A stretch of 64,000 nt of DNA from Tridacna crocea (lineage: Eukaryota; Mollusca; Bivalvia; Cardiida; Cardiidae): positions 26,137,462-26,201,461 of the forward strand of contig OX031062.1 in NCBI GenBank assembly GCA_943736015.1, written 5' to 3'. Below are positions 54,986 to 64,000 of the stretch, piece after piece (within the stretch, counting starts at the first letter, position 1; the number at the start of each line of letters is the position of its first letter). The notes beneath the pieces were generated by a model. The model did no database searches, was not told the DNA's origin, and was given only the letters and a program-made list of their open reading frames with translations. Position numbers and translations under genes: made by a program.

Positions 54986-55254
54986 ATCAAAAGACTTGGG
55001 ACCTCACACGACTGAACGTTCGTGATCGACGGCCATTATTTGTGTATTTTAGGGAACGTAAACACCTCTGGTAACCGAATATATATTTTTTTAAATTTAA
55101 TTATTCGAAAATATTTGTATTTGAAACAAATCGCTGTTGAATACATAAGCAGGATATGTTCAAAGTCTAGTTTTGTCTTCCATTTATGAAAATAAGAGAG
55201 TTTCAAAGCGAGTACAAAAGCTCTGCACAGAAGATGACTTGCGTAAAGTTGGTA

Positions 55255-55483
55255 TTAACCCTTTACCTCATAGGGCATTTCTATGGTATCTCTAACTGAC
55301 CCTAAATAAAAACAAGGATGAAGCTGTTTCTTACGTGTATGTGACACCTTTTGATAGCATTGAAAATATTGTGGCAAAAGGTGAAATTGCTCGTGACGAG
55401 CAATTTCACCTTTTGCCACAATGTTTTTCAAAGGCTCCTACAAGCAATGCGTAGAAATGAGTATCTGTGGAGTAAAGGGTTAA
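55255..55483 (+). mobile_element. Family P variant B MITE
   Basis: TTAACCCTTTACCTCATAGG to GTGGAGTAAAGGGTTAA with TTAA at both ends. The hairpin stem is perfect but differs from standard family P at several paired positions: GGCAAAAGGTGAAATTGCTC and its exact complement. Confidence 0.92.
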
Positions 55484-55562
55484 GGTAATGGACCTATAAT
55501 ACTTCTAGTGCAGCATGGCATAAAATTTCTTGACTGTTGATAAAGACATACTTATACAGATA

Positions 55563-56122
55563 TAATATTTTTGCACATTTTTAACCGACCAGAAATTATT
55601 TTTACGTCTATCTTGAAATTATTTTTTGATACTTTTGTTGGTTTCCAGAAAGGGAGGTAACTATCATATCCTTTTTGTAATGAGAATATAGTCGTTTTAG
55701 ATTTATAAATGATAATTTTAGGTAGGGCAAAAAGGAAAAAGTGGCTCGGTGGAAGTAGTACAATAATACTCATTTTTATTCTTAGCAAATTTTGTAGGTG
55801 AAATTAGTTGTATTCTATTGCGGGTCCACTACGTTAAGCTAAGACCTGTGTAATGGAAAACAGCTATTTGCACTAAAATATCATCCTGCAAAATTAGCTA
55901 TAATTAAAAATGAGTATTATTGAACTGCTTTCACCGATTCATTTTTTTTTCCATTTTTCCTTCTTTGAATTATCATTTATAAATCTGAAACCACTATGTT
56001 TTCAATTCAAAAATAGATAATGATTACCTCCCTTTTCAGAAAACTAACAAAAGTATCAAAAATAATTTCAAGATAGACATAAACGGAATTTCCGATCCGT
56101 TAGAAATGTGCAAAAATACTAT
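55563..56122. mobile_element. Inverted pair of an AT-rich repeat
   Basis: The left arm (~55563-55805: GTGCAAAAATATT complement, GGGAGGTAACTA, TTTATAAATGATAATT, ACAATAATACTCATTTTT) is matched inversely by ~55890-56122. The arms have diverged by roughly 10-15% by eye. A third copy follows at 56281 and a fourth at 63270. Confidence 0.75.
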
Positions 56123-56280
56123 TTCTGCATAAATCCTTATTCATCCTCATTTATCAACCAATTAGAATTTTTGCCCCATATTCACCGGAAGTGTATTACA
56201 CAGGTCTTACCCTAAGGATCACAGAGATGCACTAAACCCCTTTTTGTGAGAGCATGGCGCATATATACATGTATTTGAAT

Positions 56281-56440
56281 TGAGAATATAGTGGCTTTAG
56301 ATTTATAAATGATAATTCAAAAAAGGAAAAAACGAATCGGTGAAAGTAGTTCAATAATACTCATTTTTAATTATAGTTAATTTTGTAGTATGATATTTTA
56401 GTGGAAAGAGCTGTTTTCCATTACACAGGTCTTACCTAAA
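56281..56440 (+). repeat. Third copy of the 55.6-kb AT-rich repeat
   Basis: Shares GAGAATATAGT, TTTAGATTTATAAATGATAATT, TCAATAATACTCATTTTTAA and GGTCTTACC with the inverted pair. With its neighbour it forms a further inverted arrangement (GTAATGGAAAACAGCT / AGCTGTTTTCCATTAC). Confidence 0.7.
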
Positions 56441-56711
56441 TACCTGAAAACAGTTGCCACTAAACAGGAGTTACTCAGGGTACGTATAGATCTAGATATA
56501 TTTCTGAATAAAACTTTTCTGTCAAAATCATACTATTCAGAAAAGTTTACACATTCAATATTCCGACTTTTGTTTTTATAAAGAAATTAAACCTTTAATT
56601 TCTTGATAAAGGAAAAAGCTGAAAAATTGAAAGAGAATAAGCTTTTCTGGATTGTATGTAATTCATTCCCTTAGGAATGTTAAGTGGGTTTCTGTCAAAC
56701 GTTATGAAAGG

Positions 56712-56924
56712 GGTGTTTGTATGTTTGTTTGTTTAATGCCGCTTCAACGGCTGAGGTCATATCACAGTGCTGGCTTTCTCACACCAGTACTCCCGGACTA
56801 CTTTTCATACATGCATCATTGGTGAGAGGCGAAACTATGGCCGGAAAGAAAGTTTGCCTCAGCGGGGTATCGATCTCGCAACCAACCGGTAATGAGTCAG
56901 ATACGCTAATAGCCGGGCGGGCTG
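56712..56924 (-). mobile_element. tRNA-derived SINE, same family as 63.6 kb
   Basis: Shares GGTGAGAGGCGAAACTATG, GCCGGAAAGAAAGTT and the GGGTATCGATCTC B-box region. The A-box region is decayed. The copy is internally shortened relative to 63.6 kb. Confidence 0.7.
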
Positions 56925-57074
56925 AAACGAATGTAAAACGATATCTGAAGCTGTTGACAACTGCTGTACAGATCAGCGGAAAGTACCCCTAACGTTAACT
57001 TTTCATTCACTCATTGGTGAAAATTTATTACGCCTTGCTTTATTCTTTACCAATCTAGCTCATGCTTTTACGCT

Positions 57075-57285
57075 AAAGAGTAATAAGGCTTTTTGGGGAA
57101 AAAAAAGATGCTAGTAGCTAGCACTTTCTCCTCTTTCCACAATGTTTTCTGCCCCTCCAGAGGACTTAGGTTCATTTTTAGGCCAACATATCTCGGGCTT
57201 TTCATCTTCATTTGTAACAACTTCCGCTTTTACTTGCAGATGCTTTCAATCTAAAAGGCATTAAATTGTGTTGTCTCGGAACCGG
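57075..57285 (-). mobile_element. Decayed family P MITE
   Basis: GATGCTAGTAGCTAGCACTT hairpin, CTCCTCTTTCCACAATGTTT and GCAGATGCTTTCAATCTAAA. Confidence 0.55.
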
Positions 57286-57469
57286 TAAACCGTTTTGACA
57301 TTTTGTTATTTCCATGTACAACTGTTTTCAAAACTATTTTCATCTAAATCTGCCCGGTTTGATTGATCTCATCATTTAATGACCATGAATAAATGAAACT
57401 TATGAACGAGCCAACTTTGTTCTTGGAAATCTCCTGCTTTCTGAATTTTCTTAATCTATCCATGAATCT

Positions 57470-57510
57470 GTCTGTCTTTCTCTGTCTGTCTGTTTGTCTG
57501 TCTGGAATCC
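57470..57510. repeat. TCTG microsatellite
   Basis: Imperfect CTGTCTGTCTTTCTCTGTC run. Confidence 0.7.
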
Positions 57511-57594
57511 TAAACCAGGAATCTGCCGTGCATAAAAGACTGCAAACAGGCAACACACATGTTAAACTTGACACTGTAAGCCTATATCAAACGA

Positions 57595-57800
57595 CCTAGA
57601 GTCCACAGAGTTGGACCCTGCGGAAGAGTCATTTGGAAGAGCATTGTAGTGAAAAGAAGAATGTGATGGTGAACAAAATTTGTCCCACTTCTCAACATTT
57701 TTTTACCCTGTCAAAGATAAATTACATCATTTATGTAATACATGTCGTCTGGGAATACTTTTAATTTCGACGATCTATGATTGTATCGTTTGCTAAAGAG
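57595..57800 (-). mobile_element. Decayed family P MITE
   Basis: GAGCATTGTAGTGAAAAGAA and GTCGTCTGGGAATACTTTTA remain. Confidence 0.45.
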
Positions 57801-58279
57801 CATGCCCCTACAGTACTATGGCGTTTACAATATTCCGTGCCACGGCGTAATAACACACAGTCATTATTGGAGACGGAGGGAGAATACAAAAAAGGCTTTG
57901 ACATTTAACTGGTGGCATTTCATGCTACAATATGTAATAGTCGAGTACGGATGTTGTGTATGGCTGGAGAAAACGACGTACGATGGACTATCGGTTGATA
58001 CTGCTGTTTTTTCTTATTGCCATTTTCACCTGTTTGAAGGTTAGTTAGAACTTAATACAGTCTTTCCGTTGATTTCTTTGTCTGTCGGTGATCTAATAAT
58101 TCAGCAAAATCTGAAAGAACTACGTTTGCACGGAAACACCAACAGAGTAATGCTGCATTGTCCAGTTGGTTGGCTGGTTCACGACTGTATGCTGTCCACA
58201 GGAACAGACAGAACCAAAAGCAGGGACATGTCAGCTATCTCCGTGGGTCTTAAAGTACGTTAGGGAGCTTGAAATACCC

Positions 58280-58488
58280 GGACCCGTATTCACCAACCAT
58301 TCTTGAGAATATTCTTAGTCTTATTCTCCAATGTTTCCTAAATATTTAAGTAACACGACTTCTGATTGGCTAAACTGAGTGGTTTAGCCAATAAGAAGTT
58401 GTGTTACTTACAAATGTAGAGAAAATTCTGGGGAATTCTGGGGAATAAGACATAGAACGTTATTAAGAATGGTTGGTGAATACGGGCC
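58280..58488. mobile_element. MITE with GGRCCCGTATTCACCAA ends
   Basis: Inverted ends as in the 45-kb copy, plus a central palindrome GATTGGCTAAAC ... GTTTAGCCAATAAG. A GGGGAATTCT motif is tandemly duplicated in the right half. Confidence 0.8.
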
Positions 58489-58840
58489 CGCCGATTACCA
58501 TGGAATAACGCTTTAGACCGATTTTGTTCTTCATCTAGGAGACTCCCTTTGAAAACACTGTGTCAAAAGCGTATATTCCTCGTTCTGAGCATTTCATTGT
58601 TTTTTAATTCTCTATTCACATAAAAGACTTCTATTCGTATAAATTACCGTAATTTAGAAGAATACTTTCAAACTTTTGGATCCGATAGAAATAATTCAGA
58701 AAAGCATTGCGAAAACATGAAATCCACTAACAACCAGATGTTACTGTTGTATTTACTTTTATAAGCTGTAATTTGTTGCAGGGCCACTTAGATATTTAGT
58801 CTGTTAGAAAACATGTCTCAAAAAGTTTTTATAAGGGGGC

Positions 58841-59048
58841 TCTTACGAACGAAGTCCGTAACAGAGAAACAAAGGAATAAATGCATGGCAGAAATAAGGG
58901 TCGGAGCGGGATTCGAACTCCGAACTCCCGGACGCAAAGCCAATAACCTAACCACTGAGCCAAAGAGATATCTCCCTGGCGCAGTAGCCAGGTATTGTAT
59001 TTAAATCGGGAGTATATGCCATGCAGGAAGGAGTGGTCTCCCGTAACA
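58841..59048 (-). repeat. 3' LTR of the miniature retroelement, tRNA-like
   Basis: 208 bp. On the minus strand it carries an A box TGGCTCAGTGG (58952-58962) and a B box GTTCGAATC (58910-58918). Their spacing is tRNA-like and both match Pol III consensus. This resembles the head of a tRNA-derived SINE embedded in an LTR. Confidence 0.82.
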
Positions 59049-59147
59049 CACCCCCTCTTAAAGTCATCATTTATTGATGACTCAAAGCCTTATTAGGCTT
59101 TGTGGTCCGACTTTGGACAACAAATGGGATTAATGGCTCAATGGCCA

Positions 59148-59165
59148 ATCCCGGACGAGCCCCCA
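59148..59165 (-). other. Primer-binding site, tRNA-Pro type
   Basis: TGGGGGCTCGTCCGGGAT on the minus strand, directly abutting the 5' LTR. The same 18-base site is the well-known tRNA-Pro primer-binding site of some vertebrate gammaretroviruses and of other retroelements. It is the complement of a tRNA-Pro 3' end. Confidence 0.8.
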
Positions 59166-59373
59166 TCTTACGAACGAAGTCCGTAACAGAGAAACAAAGG
59201 AATAAATGCATGGCAGAAATAAGGGTCGGAGCGGGATTCGAACTCCGAACTCCCGGACGCAAAGCCAATAACCTAACCACTGAGCCAAAGAGATATCTCC
59301 CTGACGCAGTAGCCAGGTATTGTATTTAAATCGGGAGTATATGCCATGCAGGAAGGAGTGGTCTCCCGTAACA
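59166..59373 (-). repeat. 5' LTR of the miniature retroelement, tRNA-like
   Basis: Matches the 3' LTR in 207 of 208 positions by eye. The A box lies at 59277-59287 and the B box at 59235-59243, so Pol III initiation in this copy could read through the primer-binding site and core. Confidence 0.82.
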
Positions 59374-60361
59374 GGGTTGATTTAAATATAATATATATTT
59401 TCACCATTTCAAGTATAAAGTAGTTTCTCGCTGTTAATCTCTCATGGCTTTATATTTCATTTATGTTTGCTAAAAGTATTGTATTACTTACAGCAATAAA
59501 ATGTTCTTCTGTTCTGTTCACTTAGATATTTAGTCTGTTAAATGATGACGTGTTTTTTTTTTCATTTATTTTCTTTTCCTTCGATAATTACACCGCCCGC
59601 AAAACAATAGATTGTTAGCTCCCCAATATTAACACACTTCGACCGCCTGCACAACAATAGATGGTCAACTTCCCAATATTTTTCATTCTTTTAAATGGTA
59701 TGATTTAGATTTAAATATATTTTAATAACTGTATTTAGTTTTGGCCACTATCGGGCCTTAAACAATGAAGCCTAAGAGAAAGTTCAATTGGCTAGGTAAA
59801 TACAATAAGGTAGTGCTTTACCCTCGATCAGGTCGATTGGTTATACGCGTAAAGTCCACATAGAGTTTGAACAGGGACCGAGAAAGCTAAAGATACCAGT
59901 ACTTGAAGCTCAGGGACAGAGCCATTTATTAATGCGGTAAACAAGTTGACAAAAATACTAGCGAAAAAGGAACAAGTGACGAAACATAAAGTTTAAAAGC
60001 GGTTGCCGGTAACAAGTTTCTCTTCACTGTTTTCCTTAAAAGCTGCATCCCGACTACCAGTCAATTTCTAGCAATGCTGGGCCCATGAGAATGCTCTTGA
60101 GCAAGGGATTGTCCACGCAGAGTATTGTTTAGATTTGTTACCTCCACTGATACAGCAAAGCTAATGTGTATTATGTCTATCTATGTACAGTGGGGACCTG
60201 TTCAAGCATTGAACTGATGCAGGCCTTTAAACAAATGAAAATGTGACCTATGGCCGTCATATGACAGTAGCTGAAATACTGTTAAAATACGCTAAACAGC
60301 AATCAAACAAATTATTTATAATAAAACAAAAGTGAAAAAAGTGGATATTGACAATTTACTC

Positions 60362-60480
60362 TTAACTAGAAAAAAATGTATTCAGCTAGCCCAAACTGAA
60401 AGCATTTGTAGACAACAAATGCAGCTAGGGCTAAATGATAGGATTTGTCTGGGAAAATACTAAAATGATTTTTTCCTTTC
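60362..60480 (+). mobile_element. Family P long-arm fragment
   Basis: AAACTGAAAGCATTTGTAGA, GGGCTAAATGATAGGATTTG and GGGAAAATACTAAAATG. Confidence 0.5.
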
Positions 60481-60659
60481 ACAAAACACAAACAAAACAA
60501 ACCAAAAACACATCTGTATGCGTTGCCCTCACAAAGCTGATACAACATACTTATCATAAGTCCTGTGCTTCATACCCTACAGGTACTTATCGAAGCGTCA
60601 TCGAAAAAGAGAAAATGATTTTTAATCGGTCGGCTTCAAAGCCGAGCGATTAGAGAGAT

Positions 60660-61960
60660 GGCAAATTTCGGAAAGCCGTGAATTGAACGCAAACAAATGT
60701 AACTGCTACCAGTCACAACCCTCACTTACGACTTTTTAACGCCTCGCAGTTCGGTCGTGACCTTATTACAAAAACTACTTTTTCGTCCAGGTGAGCGCGG
60801 GAACTGAGTGTGTAAAAAGTCTAAAACATAATCCGGACCTCAAATCATCTGCAGTTCAATAAATAGCGGTAAAGATCTGTTTATCATTTAATTGTGTTAT
60901 TCTCAAGGCAACAGCCTGACATCTTGGTTCAATTAACTTTCAAAAAAAAAAAATGCTATATTGAATAAACATGCGCAAGGATATCAGTCATTTGCTATGC
61001 AAATCAGAACAGGGTTTTCACACAACAATTCATGAGGAGCGCTTCTATGTAAAAATGGAAAAATCACGTGAAATTGTTGCGTCTTTCATACTGCTGAATG
61101 TAAACTATGTGAATCTTTATGTATAGTTTATGCCACACCTGTATTGTTAAACCATAAACTGCTACATGATCATTCTTAGCGTTACAACATTGAAATTCTC
61201 AATACTCACCGCAGGCTAGCGTCATTTGCAGTAGACCCGATCTTAAATCAGCTTTTCTCATGTTAAGGCTGGCTGAAACACGTTTTCTGAGTTTGAACCG
61301 GTGCGTGCAATTAATTAATTAGAAAAGATATTTGCGGCATTGGGCATTTTAAAGTTCGATTTTGAACATAAAAAATAAGAATTAATGTCTCTATGTAATG
61401 TAGGTCAACTGTACGTTTCTTGCTGGTGATTCGTACCCTTACTTGCGAGTTTACGAAATCTATCTGTACGACGTCTTGGGAGTTTTTTCACATATTCTGT
61501 ACGGTTCTTGGGATAACAAATCTGATGCCTGACGGTATAAATCTGTTCATTTTCATCTATAAAATGGAGTAATTCAGATACCTTTACAGCAAACTGTCAA
61601 CCACAAGCTTTGGTGATATAATAAATCACAATTTGGAAATCCATAACGGAAAAACCTCAAGATCAAAATTTCAGAATGTGACTCACAAAGAAAAGAAACA
61701 ATATCGTATGAAAAAAAACCTTCAAAAGTATTCCAAAAGATTTGAAGCTATGTAACAGGCCTCTGCTACCTAATGATGATACTAAGACATTGAGTTTCAA
61801 GGCTTGTTTTTGTGTCACCATTTTAAAAAAGCCCCATAAAGAAAGACACCAGTGAGGGATGTTCACAAGTTTCTTGAAGAGTCTGAATGTTTTATGCGAA
61901 ATACTGTTTTATAGTGGTTATTCCCATTCCTCATAGAAATGAGTCATCAGTCAATCACTT
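60660..61960. other. No recognisable gene
   Basis: Short frames only, no convincing splice-bounded exon and no repeat seen elsewhere in the window. Likewise 59.4-60.3 kb and 62.75-63.25 kb. Confidence 0.4.
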
Positions 61961-62205
61961 AAGAAAATATTGTAAGAATCTGAGAAGAAATTACACTCAA
62001 CGAACAATTTCTTCCTTTCTCGTAACATTTTCTATTCTTTTTCAAAATTATACTTTTATTAAGGAGATCTGTAAATTTTCCCCTAAATTATCCCAAATTG
62101 TATGAGTCCAAGATGCTGTATCAGGAAAGGGTAATTCCTCTTTTTATCTATTAGCAGATGAATACAAATTGTGAAATCTTATTGCATGAATTCGTTCTGT
62201 TCGTT

Positions 62206-62747
62206 AAAGGTGGGTATATAGGTTTTTCACATCACACAAAATTAAATAATATATATATATATCACTGAAATTTATATGAAAAAAACAATACAAATTATCA
62301 ATAATTAAGAATCATAATATTACAAAAAATCGGGGGTGGTATTCCCTTAAAAGGCTGTTACCCATTAGGCTATTTTTAGATTTCGCACCAAAAAATAAAA
62401 AAAAGGTTTGTGGGAATGTTGATTATAAATAAGTGACTGGCATGTGACTAATGACGCATAAATTCCATAAGAAACATGTATTTATTTTCAATAGTGTCTT
62501 TTTCGGACGCTATGCTTGAAGCTTCGACTATGTATTTCTAGTATGTAAATGAGCAAATTGTAAAAATAGACAGTGTGTCCCGTCGGTGTCGACCTGGGCT
62601 GTGGTAAATCTCTTATTTCTCTTGTTGTCGGATGGTTTTCGACTACTGGGGTTTAATGAAAGAAAATTATACGGCTTTGGGAGTATAAAGATTTTTTTTT
62701 TTTTGTATTTTTGTAAAATTTTTGTCCCAAAGTCTGAAGGACCACCT
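62206..62747 (-). mobile_element. AGGTGG-ended element, single-unit copy
   Basis: Reverse complement of the 15-kb element, running AAAGGTGGGTATA to GAAGGACCACCT. It shares TAAAAATAGC-type, GTCGACCTGGGCTGTGGTAA and TGGTTTTCGACTACTGGGGT motifs. It contains an AT dinucleotide run near 62250. Confidence 0.75.
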
Positions 62748-63267
62748 GTAACGGATGAAAAGGAAGCAGAATAAAACCGAGTCTTTTTATACTATTACAG
62801 TATTACTGTAAGTTTTGCTGCTTTTCTCTCAAAAACCCGATCTTCAGTGACTATTTACAGCCACAAGAGTAGATGTTCAATGACCTGTCGCAGGTGTTAC
62901 ATATCTCCCCGTGTTTCATATTTGATATTGTCTTTTATTCTAGTCCCCCTTGATCACCGATTTCAACACTAACTTATGGAAATAAAATACAGCTCTACCC
63001 ATACCCTTCTGTAATAAAAGAGCTGTGCAGCACTGATAATGACAAAAGAACAAAATCATTGTTCCACTTTTATAATATAAAATAGCGTATTTCACATGTG
63101 GTGGTACCTAATCGGATAAGGTTGTACACACGGTGGGTAGACGAGGGGTCGAATGGCTAGGTTAGAGATTATTCAGTGTCGACCGATTACAGTGCTGACA
63201 GCACTTTGATTTAATTCGTTCCTCAAACGCAAGAAAATGTATAAAATTCCTGAAAAGGGGGGGGGGG

Positions 63268-63445
63268 TAATTATTATCCCTCTTTGTAATTAGAATATAG
63301 CGTTTATAAATTTATAACTGGTAATTCTAAGAAGGGATAAAGGAAAAAGTGGCTTGATTACTGAGTATGTTGCACAATAATACTCGTTTTATAATCACAG
63401 CAGATTTTCTAGGATAATATTATAGTGGAAGTAGCTGTTTTAATT
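63268..63445 (+). repeat. Diverged copy of the 55.6-kb AT-rich repeat
   Basis: Shares TTAGAATATAG, TTTATAA, GGAAAAAGTGGCTTG, CAATAATACTCGTTTT and AGTGGAAGTAGCTGTTTT. It is preceded by a G homopolymer near 63257. Confidence 0.6.
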
Positions 63446-63641
63446 TAGGGATGTAAGATTAAACTTAAATTATACCATTTGGCAGCATGGGAAACAGTTT
63501 GAACATGACAATCTGTGATGGTGCTCTCGGTACAAGTGCGAGTCGTTAGCAGTAAAAAATGAATTTTGGAATCAGGCAAGAGGTAAACAAAACATAGAGA
63601 GACTCGGCAATAACTTTTTCTTCCGAGCGACTCAAAGTTAG

Positions 63642-63903
63642 TCGGTTGGTTGTATGTGGGTTTAACCCCACTTTAACAGCTAAGGTCATATCATGGCGGT
63701 CGGTGACGCACATGTGTTTCCTGGCTTTCTCACACCGGTACTTACACAACTTTCTTTCCAAAGCCACCGACTACTTTACTCACATGCTTCAGCAGAGGTG
63801 AGAGGCGAAAATACGCCGGAAAGAAAGTTCCCTCAACCGGGTATCGAACTCACAACCTCCAGATCATGAGTCCAATACGCTCACCACTGAGCCACGCGGG
63901 CGG
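63642..63903 (-). mobile_element. tRNA-derived SINE with target-site duplication
   Basis: The minus-strand head has A box TGGCTCAGTGG (63884-63894) and B box GTTCGATAC (63841-63849). Flanks are a 15-bp near-exact duplication, GCGACTCAAAGTTAG at about 63627 and GCGACTCAAAGGTAG at about 63904 (14/15). The body shares TCTCACAC, AACTTTCTTTCC and GGTGAGAGGCGAAAATA with copies at 18.8 and 56.7 kb. Confidence 0.8.
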
Positions 63904-64000
63904 GCGACTCAAAGGTAGACCGATTGTTAATTACCAGATTATCATTTTCACAATAATAGCCATATTTTTAAATGGTATCATTTAGATTTAAATATATTTT

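Larger units (their letters stand above)
58841..59373 (-). mobile_element. Miniature LTR retroelement (TRIM) with Pol III boxes in its LTRs
   Basis: Two 208-bp direct repeats (58841-59048 and 59166-59373) flank a 117-bp core with no ORF. On the minus strand each LTR begins TGTTACGGGAGACC and ends TTCGTTCGTAAGA. The 5' LTR is followed directly by TGGGGGCTCGTCCGGGAT, an 18-base tRNA-Pro-type primer-binding site. A purine tract AAGAGGGGGTG precedes the 3' LTR. These are terminal-repeat-in-miniature features. The LTRs differ by one base (CTGGCG versus CTGACG), implying a recent insertion. Target duplications are unclear (flanks gggc and gggt). With no gag or pol it would need enzymes from an autonomous element. 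Confidence 0.85.

Noticed and set aside
57781-58044. 87-codon plus-strand frame ending near a possible donor
   Set aside because: No recognisable domain, begins within a decayed MITE, and no acceptor or partner exon found.
58897-58967. Possible true tRNA gene
   Set aside because: A and B boxes are good, but the flanking sequence does not fold into a full cloverleaf by eye and the segment lies inside a duplicated LTR.
58813-59329. Repeated 63- and 75-codon frames (TKSVTEKQRNKCMAEIRVG...)
   Set aside because: They are translations of the LTR/tRNA-like repeat, not proteins.

Overview
The window looks like A+T-rich genomic DNA from a bivalve mollusc, probably a heterodont (Dreissena- or Mya-like). 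The basis is the repeat content: a ~145-bp tandem-repeat element, CATTTGCGTAAAGTGTCGTC-type foldback elements, tRNA-derived SINEs and many TTAA-flanked miniature elements. The species call is inference. There are no bacterial or viral genes, and almost every ORF above 60 codons falls inside a repeat.

One protein-coding gene is supported, on the minus strand. Exon 1 (53893-53956) encodes a start matching the N-terminus of Vestigial-like 4 (VGLL4, Tgi in flies). Exon 2 (2339-2594) lies about 51.3 kb downstream. A second possible first coding exon (25531-25777) lies inside that intron. Both candidate first exons end one base into a codon with the same G before a GTAAG donor, and exon 2 supplies the remaining two bases, so either can splice in frame to exon 2. 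This resembles alternative-first-exon usage in vertebrate VGLL4. The TEAD-binding TDU motifs and the rest of the gene lie beyond base 1.

The 51-kb intron is dominated by one non-autonomous transposon family, called family P here. About 60 recognisable copies plus decayed fragments were counted by eye, about one per 0.8 kb. A typical copy is ~230 bp, flanked by TTAA, with ends CCCATTACCA/CCCTTTACCA and TGGTAATGGG/TGGTAAAGGG. It has a central near-perfect 57-bp palindrome, with 28-bp arms around GGTNACC. TTAA flanks, nested insertions and neighbouring copies sharing one TTAA point to piggyBac-type mobilisation. In several copies both hairpin arms carry matching changes.

Other layout: 0-3 kb, intron 2, exon 2 and small duplications; 3-9 kb, family P; 8.95-9.5 kb, foldback element; 9.95-12.14 kb, a Helentron-like element with ~14 tandem 145-bp units; 15.05-16.15 kb, tandemly duplicated AGGTGG element; 16.8-17.1 kb, foldback element; 20.58-21.02 kb, ~450-bp near-perfect inverted repeat; 25.5-26.7 kb, a repeat-poor island around the alternative exon; 27-51.3 kb, family P; 53.9 kb, exon 1 and putative promoter. 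From 54 to 64 kb, upstream of the gene, family P is sparse and other repeats appear. These include a miniature LTR retroelement (58841-59373) with nearly identical 208-bp LTRs, an 18-base tRNA-Pro-type primer-binding site and RNA polymerase III A and B boxes inside the LTR.
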